Positions 46,869 through 58,868 of a DNA stretch of 64,000 nt are shown here, one piece after another (the stretch's first letter is position 1; every line of letters starts with the position of its first letter). A program made the translations under genes and the position numbers. The stretch is taken from NCBI GenBank assembly GCA_012064385.1, contig QRDG01000395.1:1136996-1200995 (forward strand). Direction: 5' to 3'. A model generated the notes under the pieces. The model was not told where the DNA came from and did no database searches. It saw only the letters and a program-made list of their open reading frames with translations. Origin of the DNA: Puccinellia tenuiflora (taxonomy: Eukaryota > Streptophyta > Magnoliopsida > Poales > Poaceae).

Positions 46869-47235
46869 CTAGAAATATATACCCCCGCAGGTTGCGTCGG
46901 AAATCTATTTAAATTTTTTATTATCTAAATAAAGGCATATATGACCCACGAAATAGAAATATCGAAGATTCAATTGATCATAATTGTCGAAAGGCTAAAG
47001 TCAATTGACGTGATTTTTTTATTTTAACGATTAAAAATTGATGATGTGGACAATTGGAAGGATGAATAGATGACGCTTGCATGTAAGAAAATATTGGCTT
47101 TAATGAGTGTTAGTGGGATGACATGGACGTTTGGTTCGCTAAGATAACTGATGATGTGGATAGTTTGCATGTTCAGACAGAAAAATAATAATTAATGCAT
47201 GTAAGTGGGGTTTTACTTTATAAAAGATATATAGA
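46869..47235 (-). mobile_element. Short Helitron-like insertion upstream of F-box copy C
   Basis: Absent from the equivalent region of copy B (about 14270-14290). On the minus strand it begins TCTATATATCTTTTATAAAG and ends CTAG followed by T, with an imperfect hairpin (CGCAACCTGCG) about 13 bases before CTAG. These are Helitron-like features. The base before the 5' TC is G rather than A, and the hairpin is weak. Confidence 0.5.
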
Positions 47236-47344
47236 CATATTAAGTGTATTTTTGAATTATGCTGAATAGAATATTGTTGTTGTTATAACCTTTTGGTTGG
47301 AATTTTTATTTTTCTCTGAATCTCCTCTTTTTTATTTTTTTAAG

Positions 47345-48430
47345 TCGACTCCAACAACGTGGAAGGCGTTCAGACTGATAGCAAAATGCAAAACAAAAAT
47401 CAAGGAGGATCCGCCAACTGCATGTAGCTCTTTCTATTCCCTTTGGGGATCCATAAAGTTGCCAGCTCTTAAATCTTCCATGTAGGATAATTGTTGATGT
47501 AAAGAAGAAGGAACGAGAAGAGAGAGTTCAGAATCATACTCTTGGTTAAGAGATAGGCTAACATTTTGAGCTTGTGTCATGCCTTTCGTGTTTCCTGGCT
47601 TTTCATGTACGATAAATTTAGCACATGACTATATACGGTGTTTTTGACTTTAAATGATACATAGATCATCGATATAGGGGTGGGAGGGGGGCATAGTCTT
47701 ACTACGATCATAGGTCCTATAGCATCCCTCTTTATGCATGTTCACCTAGGATTCATTGGAAGTAAAAGTTCAAACCTAACGGTAGATGCCCGACAAAAAA
47801 ATCGTACATGTGTGGGAGTGGGAGACCCGCTACTCCTCATGTCAAGGCAAGAGATCAAGACATCGACATTTCCCCACAACTTCTTACGGGGGCGATGCCA
47901 TTCTAACGCTTCCAAATGTTCCATCAACAGAGGGGGCGATGAAGTGAAGTGCGGTGTACCGACTAATTAGTATGGGAGAGATGCATGCGTGGAGCTTAAG
48001 AATTACGGCGTCAAGGTGGAGGATCCACCGACTAAGGCCCTGAAATGGCATTCACAAGAATACATAAGCATTTGAACGTGCTAATCCACGACTTCAAGTG
48101 AGGCGAGATAAAGGGGAAACTCAACGACATCTGAGGCCATCCCATATCTCTAAGGTATATACAATCCTATACCCCATCCAACCCATGATGGCTAAGGAGA
48201 CATGGGCCCATGTCCCTCATCGACCAATGAGCTCTCCCACCTCCAGGTAGGACATCCATGTGACACTAAACACCTTGCGGTTTCTTTCCATCGAAATGTT
48301 ACACTATACGTAATTAAGATGACCATTTCACTCCTAGTTTAGCCTTGATGACAGAAGGGCAAGCAAGAGATATATATATATCCCACCACAAATCCACGGG
48401 TTGAGAATGATTAGTTTTTTCACCCTGAAA
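47345..48430 (-). pseudogene. LINE remnant next to F-box copy C
   Basis: Parallel to 15040-16190: GGAAGGCGTTCAG, CAGAATCATACTCTTGGTTA, TTCATTGGAAGTAAAAG, CACCGACTAAGGCCC and ATCCCACCACAAATCC appear in the same order. A T-rich tract at 47329-47344 at its left end could be the complement of the LINE poly(A) tail. Homology stops near 48430. Frames are broken. Confidence 0.7.
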
Positions 48431-49148
48431 CCTAAAACCTAAAAACAATAGTTATTAGGTGCTAGGCCTTTTCGACGTGCCATGGTTGCAACTCCACCTC
48501 CTCACACATGGGTCCCATAATGAGAGTTTTTTTTAATATTATTTTTTTAATCAGAATTCGGAAAATAATACGCGGAATAATTTTATTGCACAAATATTAC
48601 GCCGTCGGCCCACGGCCGGCCGAAACAATCCTTTCGGCTCGCTGGGAGCCGAAACACGGGTGTCGGTGGTCAGCTGGCCGATGTGCATGCGCCCTGGCAC
48701 GGCCGCAGTGCGGGGCCCACACTTTCGGCCGCCTGCTGGCCGAATGGCTCCTTTCGGCCATCTCCCTGCCGAAACACCCACAGCAGCACGCCCGCTCCTC
48801 CCTTCTTCCTCCTTTATTCTTCCTCCTGGCTCTCTCTTCCCTCTCGAAAAACAGGGCTCCCAACCTCAATTGATCTCCAAAAATAGCCGATAAATTAGAT
48901 TTCTGCCCCCACAAATCGAAAGAGGAGGTCAAGAGCATCCCGGATCTGTTAATGGGATAGTTTTTGGAGGAGTTTTTGTTTCGGTGGTGAAGCAATGGTG
49001 GGCAACAATGGAGGGATGTGGTGCTGTTGGTGGAGTAGTAGGAGCGGTGCAGCGGTGGTGGTGATGCTACGTTGAAGTTTGACTGCAGGAACGACTGATT
49101 TTGCACGCATCAAGGGTAAACCCTAATCTTATAGTTATTTTAAGTTCA

Positions 49149-49350
49149 GTGTATAATTTTGTTTACATAAGTTGTGAGATTAGATTTATTTAAGGTGGTA
49201 TATATATTAAGATATTAGTTATAGGTGTATAATTTTGTTTACATAAGTTGTGAGATTAGATTTATTTAAGGTGGTATATATATTAAGATATTAGTTATAG
49301 GTGTATAATTTTGTTTACATAAGTTGTGAGATTAGATTTATTTTAGGTGG
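49149..49350. repeat. 76-bp tandem repeat, about 2.7 copies
   Basis: GTGTATAATTTTGTTTACAT starts at 49149, 49225 and 49301. The copies are almost identical, which implies a recent expansion. It lies in the untranslated leader of the MULE transposase gene. Confidence 0.92.
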
Positions 49351-49436
49351 ATGTAATTTTGTAGGTGCAGATCCCGTTAAGATTTTTTAGTTATATAGTA
49401 TTTGATGATGCAATATATTTGTTTAGGTGAGGAGAC

Positions 49437-51004
49437 ATGTCCGAAGTGGTTAGTATTGTCGTTTACTATGGTTATGGTACTGTCCGCACAAATGAGTCCG
49501 GGGTTGATCTGAGTGAATTTGCAAATGTGGAGATTCCGTTGACTGAGCCTGATAAAGCGAGAATAAGCGCGGTTCAGCACTATTTGACGATGAATTTTGG
49601 CTTTGATCCTAATTTGTGGACTGTTAGGATTCAGTCGTTATGGTCAAAATCTCGTACAAATATTTGCTGAGAGTTGATACCGCTAGATCGGACACAGGCC
49701 TGGGTGAATTGGCTAGCATCATGCAAACGCCGAGGTACGAAACCCATCGTCCTCGTGTTGTGTGTGCCTAAGCAGAACAATTTGGCACAAGGTGGCGTTG
49801 GTTATGAAGCTGGACAAAATAGCCAGACAACTGGGTCAGAACCTGTTGATCCGTCTGAATTTATGTCTCAAAGTGTAGAGAGTGGTCAGTCGGCAGGAGC
49901 TCCCGAAAGCGGTGAGGGTCCTAAAAGTGGTGAGGCTGACGGGAATGAGCATTGGGATCAGGATGAGGAGGCGGGCGTAGGAAGTATGCAGCAAGAGATG
50001 GAGAACAAAGACGAGGATGGGTTGATGGCAGATCTTAATTCTGACGAAGAAGATAATGCAGAAGATGACGAAGATAATGATGAGGATGTGCCTATCCTAA
50101 TTCCTGGAATGAGGACATGTCGACCGTCATAAATGTGAATACTGGGCAGGAATCGGCCTGGGAGTATCACATGAATAATATTGAAGTGGGTGCTCAGTAT
50201 ACCTCGAAGCAACAGCTAAGGGACGCCGTGACACGGTGGGCAATGTCCACACAAAAGATTTACCGAACTGATGTGTCGTGTCCGAAATATCTGACACTGA
50301 GTTGTGTTGAAATTGGCTGTCCTGGAAGGGTGCATGGACACGTTCCGAAGTATGACGTGAATTGGCTCGTCTCGGACGTCGTGGCTCACACATGTATCAG
50401 AGAGAACATGTTGAAAGAGCATCCAAATCTAACTTCCACTCTCATTGCGCGTCTCTTATTCAGTGAGATTGTGAAGACGAAAGATTTTCCAGCCAAAAAT
50501 ATCCAGAACACAGTAAAGGCTAGATGGAAGTACGACATTTCATACGGGAAGGCTTGGAGAGCTAAGCAGACAACTTTAGAGGAGAGGTTCGGGACCTTTT
50601 TGAACTCGTATGACAACGTCGTCCGTCTTCTTCGCACATTGCAGCATAGAAATCCTGGCACTTATGTTGACGTCCAGCACCGCTATATGGATACGGCTCC
50701 TGGATATAAGGTTTTGCATAGGGTATTTTTCGCATTCTCTATTTGCATCCAAGCTTTCAGCCATTGTCGTCCGGTGCTGTGTGTGGATGGAACGTTTCTC
50801 ACAGGAAAATACAAGGGGCAGATCCTTACCGCAATAGGTGTGGACGGGAACCATCAGATCATCCCAATTGCTATGGCCTTTGTTGAGGGTGAGAACTATG
50901 AGAGTTGGTTATGGTTCTTCAGGCAAATAAAAATAGCTATTGTGCAGGATCGGCCCAATGTTTGCATTCTTCATGACAGACATCCTGGTATGTTAAAGGC
51001 TATT
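49437..51004 (+). pseudogene. MuDR-family transposase, broken and truncated
   Basis: The N-terminal region (49437-50132) encodes MSEVVSIVVYYGYGTVRTN, an in-frame TGA at 49668-49670 where related proteins have tryptophan (WELIPLDRTQAW context), and an acidic linker. Near 50115 the frame shifts, and 50117-51004 continues with the MuDR domain (QLRDAVTRWAMSTQKIYRTD, then the C/H-containing LSCVEIGCPGRVHG) and the start of the catalytic MULE domain (VLCVDGTFLTGKYKGQILTA, AFVEGENYESWLWFFRQIK, ILHDRHPGMLKAI). The first two acidic catalytic positions are present. The rest is cut off by the Copia insertion at 51005. Confidence 0.9.
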
Positions 51005-52479
51005 TGAAAGGGGATCGTATGAGCACCTAGAGGGGGGGGGGGGTGAATAGGTGCTACCCAATTTTTAATTCTTTTTCAATTTAGGCTTGACACAAAAGAT
51101 AAATTCTCTAGATATGCAACTACGGTGAATTTATCTATATGACAAGTACAAGAACAACTAAGCAAGAAGCACAATATAGCGAGATAAGGGAGGAATGAGA
51201 TAACCGAAAGGGAAGCACGCGGAGACAAGGATGTATTCCCGAGTTCCTCCTTGTTAAGGGAGTACGTCTCGTTGGAGGGGTGTGAGTTCGCCACAAAGGC
51301 CTACTCAACGCCACGAAGGCCTCGCCCTATTCTCCGATGAACGTTGCCACAAAGGCTTAGTTCACCTTCCACTATCGGAGCCCTTCGAGGCGGATTCCGG
51401 AGCCTTTACAACGGTCTTGGGGCACACACCCACAACTTAATTGGGGGCTCCCAAATCACAAATCTGTAGCAATTACAACAAGTGATAAGAACAACAAGCT
51501 AGGTCAACACAAGGCTAACCCTAGAAATGAGATCCTTCAAATGAATGAAGGGGAAATGAAAAACTGCTCGGTGGAGTTGTAGATCAGGGCCTTCTCCTTC
51601 AATCCTCCAAGAATCAATGGATTTGGGTGGAGGGATTGGGAGATCTTGCGAATTTGGGCTTTGAGCTTTGATGGCATTAATGGAGGAGAGAGAGTGTGCA
51701 AAGCTAGCCCTACAAAGATAGGTGAAGTGGTATTTAAACCCCTTCACAAAATCTGGCCGTTGGAGGTCTTGGCAGCCGCTCAAAACCCGCAGCACCGGAA
51801 GTACCGCCAGGAGGGCCGGTACTTCCGGCCTGCCCTTCTTCCTTCAGTCAACGGATCTTTTCAAGCTCGCTCCATCCCGCATGACCGAAAGTACCGCTGA
51901 GGCGGCCGGTACTTCCGGTGTCACGGTAGTACCGGGGCTACTTCCGGTCCAACAACTCCGAGACACCCAGTACATGAAAAAAAAGCGGAAGTTCCTCCGG
52001 AAATTTCCACCGGAAGTAGGTAGCGGAAGTACCGCCAAGTTCACCGGTACTTCCGGTGGACCGGTACTTCCGGTCCAACTTTCGGGGGAACCCACGGTTC
52101 CAGTACCTCCAAAAATAAGCGGAAGTTCCTCCGGAAATTTCCACCGGAAGTAGGTAGCGGAAGTACCGCCAAGTTCACCGGTACTTCCGGTGGACCGGTA
52201 CTTCCGGTTCTACTTCCGGTCCAAATTTCGGGGGAACTCACGGTTCCAGTACCTGCAACAATAAGCGGAAGAGGGACCGGAACTGGGCACCGGAAGTGCC
52301 CAGCGGTAGTACCGGTCCAGGGACCGGTACTTCCGGCCAGCAGTGAAAACTGGCATTTGGCTCAACTTTTCGCGACGATTCTTTTGGGGTTGGTTTCCTG
52401 CACATCTTAGACAAAGTTAGAGCACTTGATTGTATTGTTGTCAACATCAAAACACATGGGGATAGCAAATGTTCTTTCA
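51005..52479 (-). repeat. 3' LTR of the SIRE/Maximus-like element (1475 bp)
   Basis: On the minus strand it runs from TGAAAGAACATTTGC to ATCCCCTTTCA. It shares its end region with the solo LTR at 35066-37378. TATA-like TTTAAATACC is near 51730. 51790-52340 carries an array of GGTACTTCCGG/CCGGAAGTACC words and a tandem duplication. Confidence 0.9.
51785..52345. repeat. Palindromic GGTACTTCCGG/CCGGAAGTACC array with tandem units
   Basis: More than a dozen copies of CCGGAAGTACC or its complement. A 134-146-bp unit beginning GCGGAAGTTCCTCCGG starts at 51985 and 52119, with a partial third start (GCGGAAGAGGG) at 52265. Confidence 0.9.
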
Positions 52480-52497
52480 ATCTCCCCCTTTTTGGTG
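52480..52497 (-). other. Polypurine tract
   Basis: Minus-strand CACCAAAAAGGGGGAGAT directly precedes the LTR start, as expected for plus-strand priming. Confidence 0.85.
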
Positions 52498-52891
52498 TTG
52501 ACGACAATACAACCAATAAGCATAGTTTGTTTCCAAAAGACAACCGAGCTCCCCCTAAGGGGCTCCCCCTATCTTTTGAAAACCTTGCATAATTCAAACA
52601 CAAGCATAACAAGATATATATAACAACGGCTAGCAAAAGATATAACAAGATAGATAGCTAGCAAAGTAAATAACGATGACAAGGAATTCCACAAAGTCTT
52701 ACATGCTCACATCATGCATAGTCTTAAGAAAAGATAACGAAACCGGGACATGATAAAAGATCCAAATGAAGAAACAAGATGATCATGTCCCACCCATGCA
52801 AATCCCGATGGCTAAACTATGCCTACACTTCTCCCCCTTTGGCGTCAAGACACCAAAAAGGAAGGAGCGAAACTACACGCCCCAAGATGGA

Positions 52892-54595
52892 TCACTCCTC
52901 ATCCTCATCCTCACCACCACCATCACCACCATCTTCAATGTCGGACCAAACAACACCACCATTGGAGAGCCACTCGTCCTTGGGGGTGATATCTTCCTCA
53001 GAGCCGTCAGACACTTCAATCTCTAACTTGCGCATGATCTGCTTCTGGCGGTAGCGGCTCTTCTTCTCTTGCACATGAGAATCATACATGCGGTCGCTTA
53101 TCATGCAAAAAGAGTCACGGAGCTTTGTCTTCACCCTTTGGAACCAACCCGGTTCCGACACAGGAGCATTGTCCACTTTCTTTCCCTTTCCAACGGTCCG
53201 GTCCTTGGGAAGCACATGGTTCTTCTTGCGTAGTTTTTTCTCAAGATGAGGCACTAAAGGAATACCAGACAAGTCAATCCTCTCACGGTGAAGAAGAGCC
53301 CACTTACCACAAATGAGCTTCATGATGTAAGGGGCATAGATGGGCACCCTCTTGTCAGCAATAGCACTCCAAAGTTCCTCAAACATCACATTCATGACAT
53401 CCAGCTTCTCACCCGATCCTCTCCTCAAATAACACTGATGCAGCAAATCGATGAGGTAGCCGTGCACTTGATCCCAATTGCCTACCCGAGGAGTAAGAGT
53501 CTCCCTGAAGATGCGAAACATGATCTCATAAGTGGGTATGAGATCCTCGGACTGACCAGGAGTACCACCAGGCATAGTAATGGGCTGAAGCACATCCTTG
53601 GAACTAGGGCGGGGCGAGTGATGCACCGTCCAACCATTGTTGTCTTGAGCACGCGGGTATCCCAGCAATTGACAGAACTCAGACCATTTACAGTCCACAT
53701 GCTCATCCCTGATCATCCAATGCAGTCGAGGATTGGCCTCAGTGCCCAAGAAAACAGTGGCATAGAACTGGGACACAAGCTCTTCATTGTAGTCTTGATG
53801 AACCTCCATAATCTGCAACAGTCCAAACTCCTCACACATGCTAAAGGCCTCGGCAAAGTACTGAGCATACTTGGGAGAGGTCATGTGAGCAATGTTGAGG
53901 CGGTGTTGGAGGACCACGGCATTCCTTTGCCCCGAGTAGATCTGATTATAGACAAGCTCTTGATCATTGGTGTAGAAACGAGAATCCGTGACATTATCTT
54001 GGCGAGGAATGAGGTATGGGTTCTTTTTCCGGTAGTCACGGTATTCCCGGTCAGGCATCTTGGCAAAAGACACAGTCTTGGGCTTCTTCACAACAGTCTT
54101 CTTGCTAGAACCACCTGCAGACCCAGCAGCCTTCTTCTTCTCAAGGTTGATTTGCCGGGCAGACTTGGTTTGCGGCAAAATTTCTGCTTCTTCTTCAAAA
54201 TCATCTTCAATGGTGCGCTGCTTCTTGCGAGAGGCTGAGGAGATGAACCCTAAGAAGTGAGCACAAAGAACGGAGGGAAACAAGAAAAGACAATAAATTC
54301 AAACAAAAACAACATAGTTATCAAGAGTGGTATAGCCTTGTGAATCTAGGGATATACAAGAGCACCGAGGGAAACCCCGGGGACACCCCACGGCACACCC
54401 AAGCTATGAGCCTAAGTGTGATGGGGAACTAGGGTTGCACTAGGTACTAGGGATTTCTCCAAGATCTACAAGAGCAAACCACTATAGATAACTAATTACA
54501 TCTAGCAAAGGTCCTACTACTTGTCCAACATCACATCTAGATTCAATTTTTCGAACCTAGAAAAGGCGTGGGGGAGGACAAATACCGGATGCCAT
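52892..54595 (-). CDS. Extra 3' ORF of the Copia element (plant transposon protein-like)
   Basis: A 450-residue frame between pol and the 3' LTR. It has a basic, lysine-rich N-terminus, a central globular region (FSMCEEFGLLQIMEVHQDYN, LVSQFYATVFLGTEANPRLH, WSEFCQLLGYPR, PTYEIMFRIFRETLTPRVGN, MFEELWSAIADKRVPIYAPY, IMKLICG) and an acidic C-terminus. The central blocks resemble the putative plant transposon protein domain (PF20167 type) found as an additional ORF in some grass retroelements. In SIRE-type elements an ORF in this position has been called envelope-like; no signal peptide or membrane segment is visible here, so that name is not supported. No ATG opens the long frame. A start at 54593-54595 joined through an intron (donor 54585, acceptor 54250, GT...AG) would keep the frame; this is inference. 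Remarkably intact compared with gag and pol. Confidence 0.7.
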
Positions 54596-54599
54596 GGAG

Positions 54600-55485
54600 G
54601 AGGATGTCGAGGGGAACGATTCCCTTGGACCAGATCTGACGGGGGAGCACCGGAGGAGCAGCAATGGGCTCCCAAGATGGCCGGTGGCTAGGGTTGGAGA
54701 GAGAAAGGAGATAGGGCGCGTGGGGAAGAAGAAGAAGTTATGTTCCTTCTTCCCCCCGGCCCTGACCTTATCCCGCACCAGCCCGAGCCACCGGAAGTAC
54801 CGGTCAAAAGGCCGGTACTTCCGCCCGCGCGGAAATTTTCAGCCAGGAAAATTTCCGCCGGGCCGGAAGTACCGCTGCCTTGGCCGGTACTTCCGCCCGC
54901 TCGGGATTTTCAGCCTGGAGATAAATCCGCTGAAAATTCCGAGAGGCCGGAAGTACCGGTCAAGACACCGGTAGTTCCGCTCCAGTCAGAAAAACTAGAT
55001 GCATGTTTTAGAGAGAATTTAGAGTTTAGATACGGAACGGTTTTTAGGGAAGAGTTTGGGCTTGGGATGAGATAGCACACTGTCATAAAATGGTACCTCA
55101 CTCATGATTGCAAGATGCAAAGCGTAACGGCCAATTATGAGTGGTTTCCCATTGCACACACATAGTGACACATATAGGTCTAGATACTCCAAATGAACAC
55201 CAAAAAAGATCCAACTCCTCACATGAGGAGGTCGGTGGCCGAAGCCACCATATATGAGTATAGAGTGAGTGATACACCGCGAAGATATATCTAGGGTCCT
55301 CACTCACAACTCATCATTTAAGCCCACAATTCATGAAATTGAATATAGAGTAGATAAATGCATTCATTAATATAGGCATAATGGGGGGAGGAAGAGCCCA
55401 ATGGTTAGGACAATACTCCCCCTATTTCCATGCCTACACCTAAACCAAGATAGAAGTTGAAACTATAGGTGTGTATGCAAGATGG
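54600..55485 (-). other. Non-coding stretch between pol and the extra ORF
   Basis: 54785-54990 carries more copies of the CCGGAAGTACC/GGTACTTCCG words found in the LTR. 55080-55485 has no gene. This region may hold the promoter of the extra ORF. Confidence 0.5.
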
Positions 55486-56145
55486 TCAAGTCAAGCTCCC
55501 CGAATCCATGATATTTAGTTCATTCCTCAAATAAGTGAATCTTGCTTCATCAAGTGGCTTCGTGAATATATCGGCAAGTTGGTCCTTGGTTGGCACATAA
55601 GCAAGCTCAATGTCTCCACGGGCAACATGATCTCGAATGAAATGATGACGAATCTCAATGTGCTTGGTTCTTGAATGTTGCACCGGGCTGTAGGCGATCT
55701 TGATAGCACTCTCATTGTCACACAAAAGAGGCACTTTGTCACAATTGACACCGTATTCCTTTAAAGTTTGCCTCATCCATAACAATTGAGTGCATGCACT
55801 AGCGGCGGCCACATACTCGGCTTCGGCGGTGGAGAGAGAAATACAATTTTGCTTCTTAGAGGACCAACTCACTAAGGACCTACCAATGAATTGGCACGCC
55901 CCGGAAGTTGATTTCCTATCATCTTGATCACCGGCCCAATCCGAATCTGTGAAACCCCGAAGAGTGAAAGATGAATCCCTTGGATACCACAAACCAAACC
56001 TTGGGGTATGAATTAAATATCGTAGGATTCTTTTGACCGCCAACATGTGGCTTTCTTTAGGAGCCGTTTGATACCTTGCACATACACCTACACTCAACAC
56101 AATATCGGGTCTAGATGCACAAAGGTAAAGCAACGAACCTATCAT
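55486..56145 (-). pseudogene. Copia pol C-terminus: RNase H
   Basis: Starts in a different frame from the reverse transcriptase, at MIGSLLYLCASRPDI. RNase H blocks: GFTDSDWAGDQDDRKSTSG, SSKKQNCISLSTAEAEYVA, LLCDNESAIKIA, TKHIEIRHHFIRD, then the standard end PTKDQLADIFTKPL. The expected TDSDWAGD, STAEAEY and DN acidic residues are all present. A one-base frameshift near 56145 separates it from the RT frame. Confidence 0.9.
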
Positions 56146-58868
56146 GGAGCTAAGGGGTTTTGATCCACATCTATACCCTTTGGGTTAAGTTGTAGATGGC
56201 ACTTGGTATCCATAGGAGTCTTCTTCTCCTTAGCATCTACCATATTGAACCTCTTGAGCATGTCTTGGATATACTTTGCTTGGCTAATAAAAGTCCCTCC
56301 TCTCAATTGCTTGATCTCAAATCCAAGGAAGAACTTCAACTCGCCCATCATAGACATCTCAAACCTATCGGTCATAAGCTTAGCAAATTCATCATTAAAA
56401 GCTTTGTTAGAAGAGCCAAAGATAATATCATCAACATATAGTTGGCATACGAAAAGCTCCCCTTTAACCCTCTTAGTAAAAAGAGTGGGATCGATTTGCC
56501 CAACTTCAAACCCACGGTCTAACAATAACTCTCTAAGGTGCTCATACCACGCACGTGGTGCTTGCTTAAGTCCATAGAGCGCCTTATCGAGCTTGTAGAC
56601 ATGGTTAGGGAAGTTGGGGTCCTCGAACCCCGGGGGTTGCTTAACGAATACCAACTCTTTCAAAGGACCATTAAGAAAAGCACTTTTAACATCCATTTGT
56701 TGCAATTTGAAGTTATAGCGAGATGCATAAGCAAGGAGGATACGTATGGACTCAAGACGAGCCACGGGAGCATAGGTCTCTCCAAAATCAATGCCTTCAA
56801 CTTGAGAGTACCCTTGAGCCACCAATCGAGCCTTGTTCCTCACCACCATGCCATGCTCATCTTGCTTGTTCTTGAAAATCCACTTTGTGCCTATAACATT
56901 GCGACACTCCTTTGGCTTCTCAACTAGCTTCCAAACTTTGTTGCGCTCGAAATTGTTGAGTTCTTCATGCATTGCTAGCAACCAATCCGGATCTTCAAGA
57001 GCTTCGGCAACCTTCTTTGGCTCAAACATGGCAATGTGAGCTTGATGATCACTAAAATTTGCCAATTGCCTCTGGGTGGACACCTTGCCTCTCACATCAC
57101 CAATAACCTTGTCAAGGAAATGTTCACGACGTTCCATGGTTCTTGCAACTCGAGCTTGGCGACGGGCTTCGATATCCTCATTGCATCTTGGAGGTATCAC
57201 TTGATCTTCTTGATCATTTGAGTCCCCGTCTTGACCGGTAGGTTGACCTTGATTATCAATGAGCTCGGCTTCAACATTTGAAGAAGATGGTTGAGCAAGG
57301 TCTTGATCTTGGCTAGCGTCACAAGATGGAGAGTTTGAATCTTGCATAGCAACTTGATCAACGGGTTGAGGGTCTTCAACTTGTTCTTGGGTTGGTGCAA
57401 CTTGCTCTTCTTGGGCAACGGTTTCTTGTGTAGATGAAGGCTCCACATGAGTAGAGCATTGTCCTTCTCGATCCACCACAAGGGGTTCCTCAATGGGGCG
57501 GAAAAATCCCACACTCATTCTTCTTATGGCTTCTTGAGGTATTACATCATCTACATCGGAAACATGAAATTGCGCCACTTGGGAGCCGTCATTCTCTTCG
57601 AACACCACACTACAAGATTCTATGATGCGCCGTGAAGCTTTATCATAGATTCTATAAGTGTGGGATTCGTCACCGTAACCAACAAAAATACCCTCTAGAG
57701 ATTTAGATGCGAATTTAGTGAGGCGACAACCTTTGATCAAGTAGAAACACTTACAACCGAAGACACGGAAGTAGGATATGTTAGGCTTGTTGCCGGTGAG
57801 GATTTCATAAGGAGTCTTGTTCAAACCTTTGCGGAAGTAGAGCCGGTTGGATGAGTGACATGCCGTGGATATAGCCTCCGCCCAAAAACTTAACGGAGTC
57901 TTAAACTCCACAAGCATGGACCTTGCCATATCCATAAGAGTCCGGTTCTTCCTCTCGGCTACACCATTTTGTTGAGGGGTATATGCGGCGGAATATTGAT
58001 GACGAATACCCTCTTCACTAAGAAACTCATTGAGGGTGTAGTTCTTGAACTCGGAGCCATTATCACTCCTAATAGCCAACATGGGGACATTGTGTTGACG
58101 TTGCATTTCAATGGAGAAGTCGATGAAGGTTTGTTGGGTCTCACTCTTCAACTTGAAGAAATAAACCCAAGTGAATCTTGAATAATCATCGACAATCACC
58201 AAGCAATACTTCTTCCCATCAAGACTTGCTTCGGGAACGGCACCAAAAAGATCAACATGGAGAAGCTCCAAGATCCTCTTGGATGAAATGATTGTCTTGC
58301 TAGGGTGAGGAGAATCATGCATCTTGCCTTCAACACATGCCCTACAAACACGATCCTTGGCAAAATATACATCTTCTTTTAGTCCGAGTATGTGGCCACC
58401 CTTGTGAAGACTTTGCAAAGTTCTCATGTTGACATGGGCTAGGCGGCGATGCCACAACCAACCCTTGTCGGCCTTTCCGAAGAGGCACATCGAATTTGTA
58501 GTGGTTTTCCCCGAAAAGTCAACCACAAACAAATCATCCTCGACGTACCCAACGAAAGCGACCTTTAGAGTCTTGCTCCACAAGATGACCACAACATCAA
58601 CATCAATAAAGACGGCAAAACCCATCTTATTAAGAGCATGGACGGAAAGTAAATTGTAACCAAGGTTTTCGACAAGCATGACATTTACTAAGGTGACATC
58701 CTTAGCAACTACCACCTTGCCTAAACCCGTTACCTTAGATTTTGATCGGTCTCCAAATGTGACGGTTGCTTCATTTATACTTGTTCTCAACTCCGTCATG
58801 ATCTCTTTGCTTCCGGTCATATGTTTTGTGCATCCACTATCAAGCACTCATTTTGACCCGCCGGAAGC
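56142..58868 (-). pseudogene. Copia pol: protease end, integrase and reverse transcriptase
   Basis: In order: protease active site LDSGCTKHMTG (residues 2-12 of the open frame), integrase zinc finger HRRLAHVNMRTLQ...CRACVEGK, integrase core with LLHVDLFG, RSDNGSEF and NGVAERKNR, a variable acidic linker, then reverse transcriptase from KWIFKNKQDEHG through ARLVAQGYSQVEGIDF, QMDVKSAFLNG, LYGLKQAPRAWYEHL and YVDDIIFGS (residue 804). The codon before LDSGC is a TGA (minus-strand AAATGAGTGCTTGATAG) where WVLDSGC would be expected, so a tryptophan codon has become a stop. The RT frame ends early at 56142. Integrase and RT active-site residues are otherwise present. Confidence 0.92.

Larger units (their letters stand above)
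48520..51004 (+). mobile_element. MuDR-type (MULE) transposon, 5' part
   Basis: Contains a MULE transposase gene (49437-51004) preceded by a GC-rich stretch (48600-48790) dense in GGCCGAAA/TTTCGGCC words, which is characteristic of MULE terminal regions. The right side is removed from view by the Copia element inserted at 51005. The left end is a guess, because the opposite terminal repeat and the target duplication are not visible. Confidence 0.6.

Noticed and set aside
52892..54283. Calling the 450-residue frame an envelope gene
   Set aside because: No signal peptide, membrane segment or fusion-type feature is visible; position alone is not enough.
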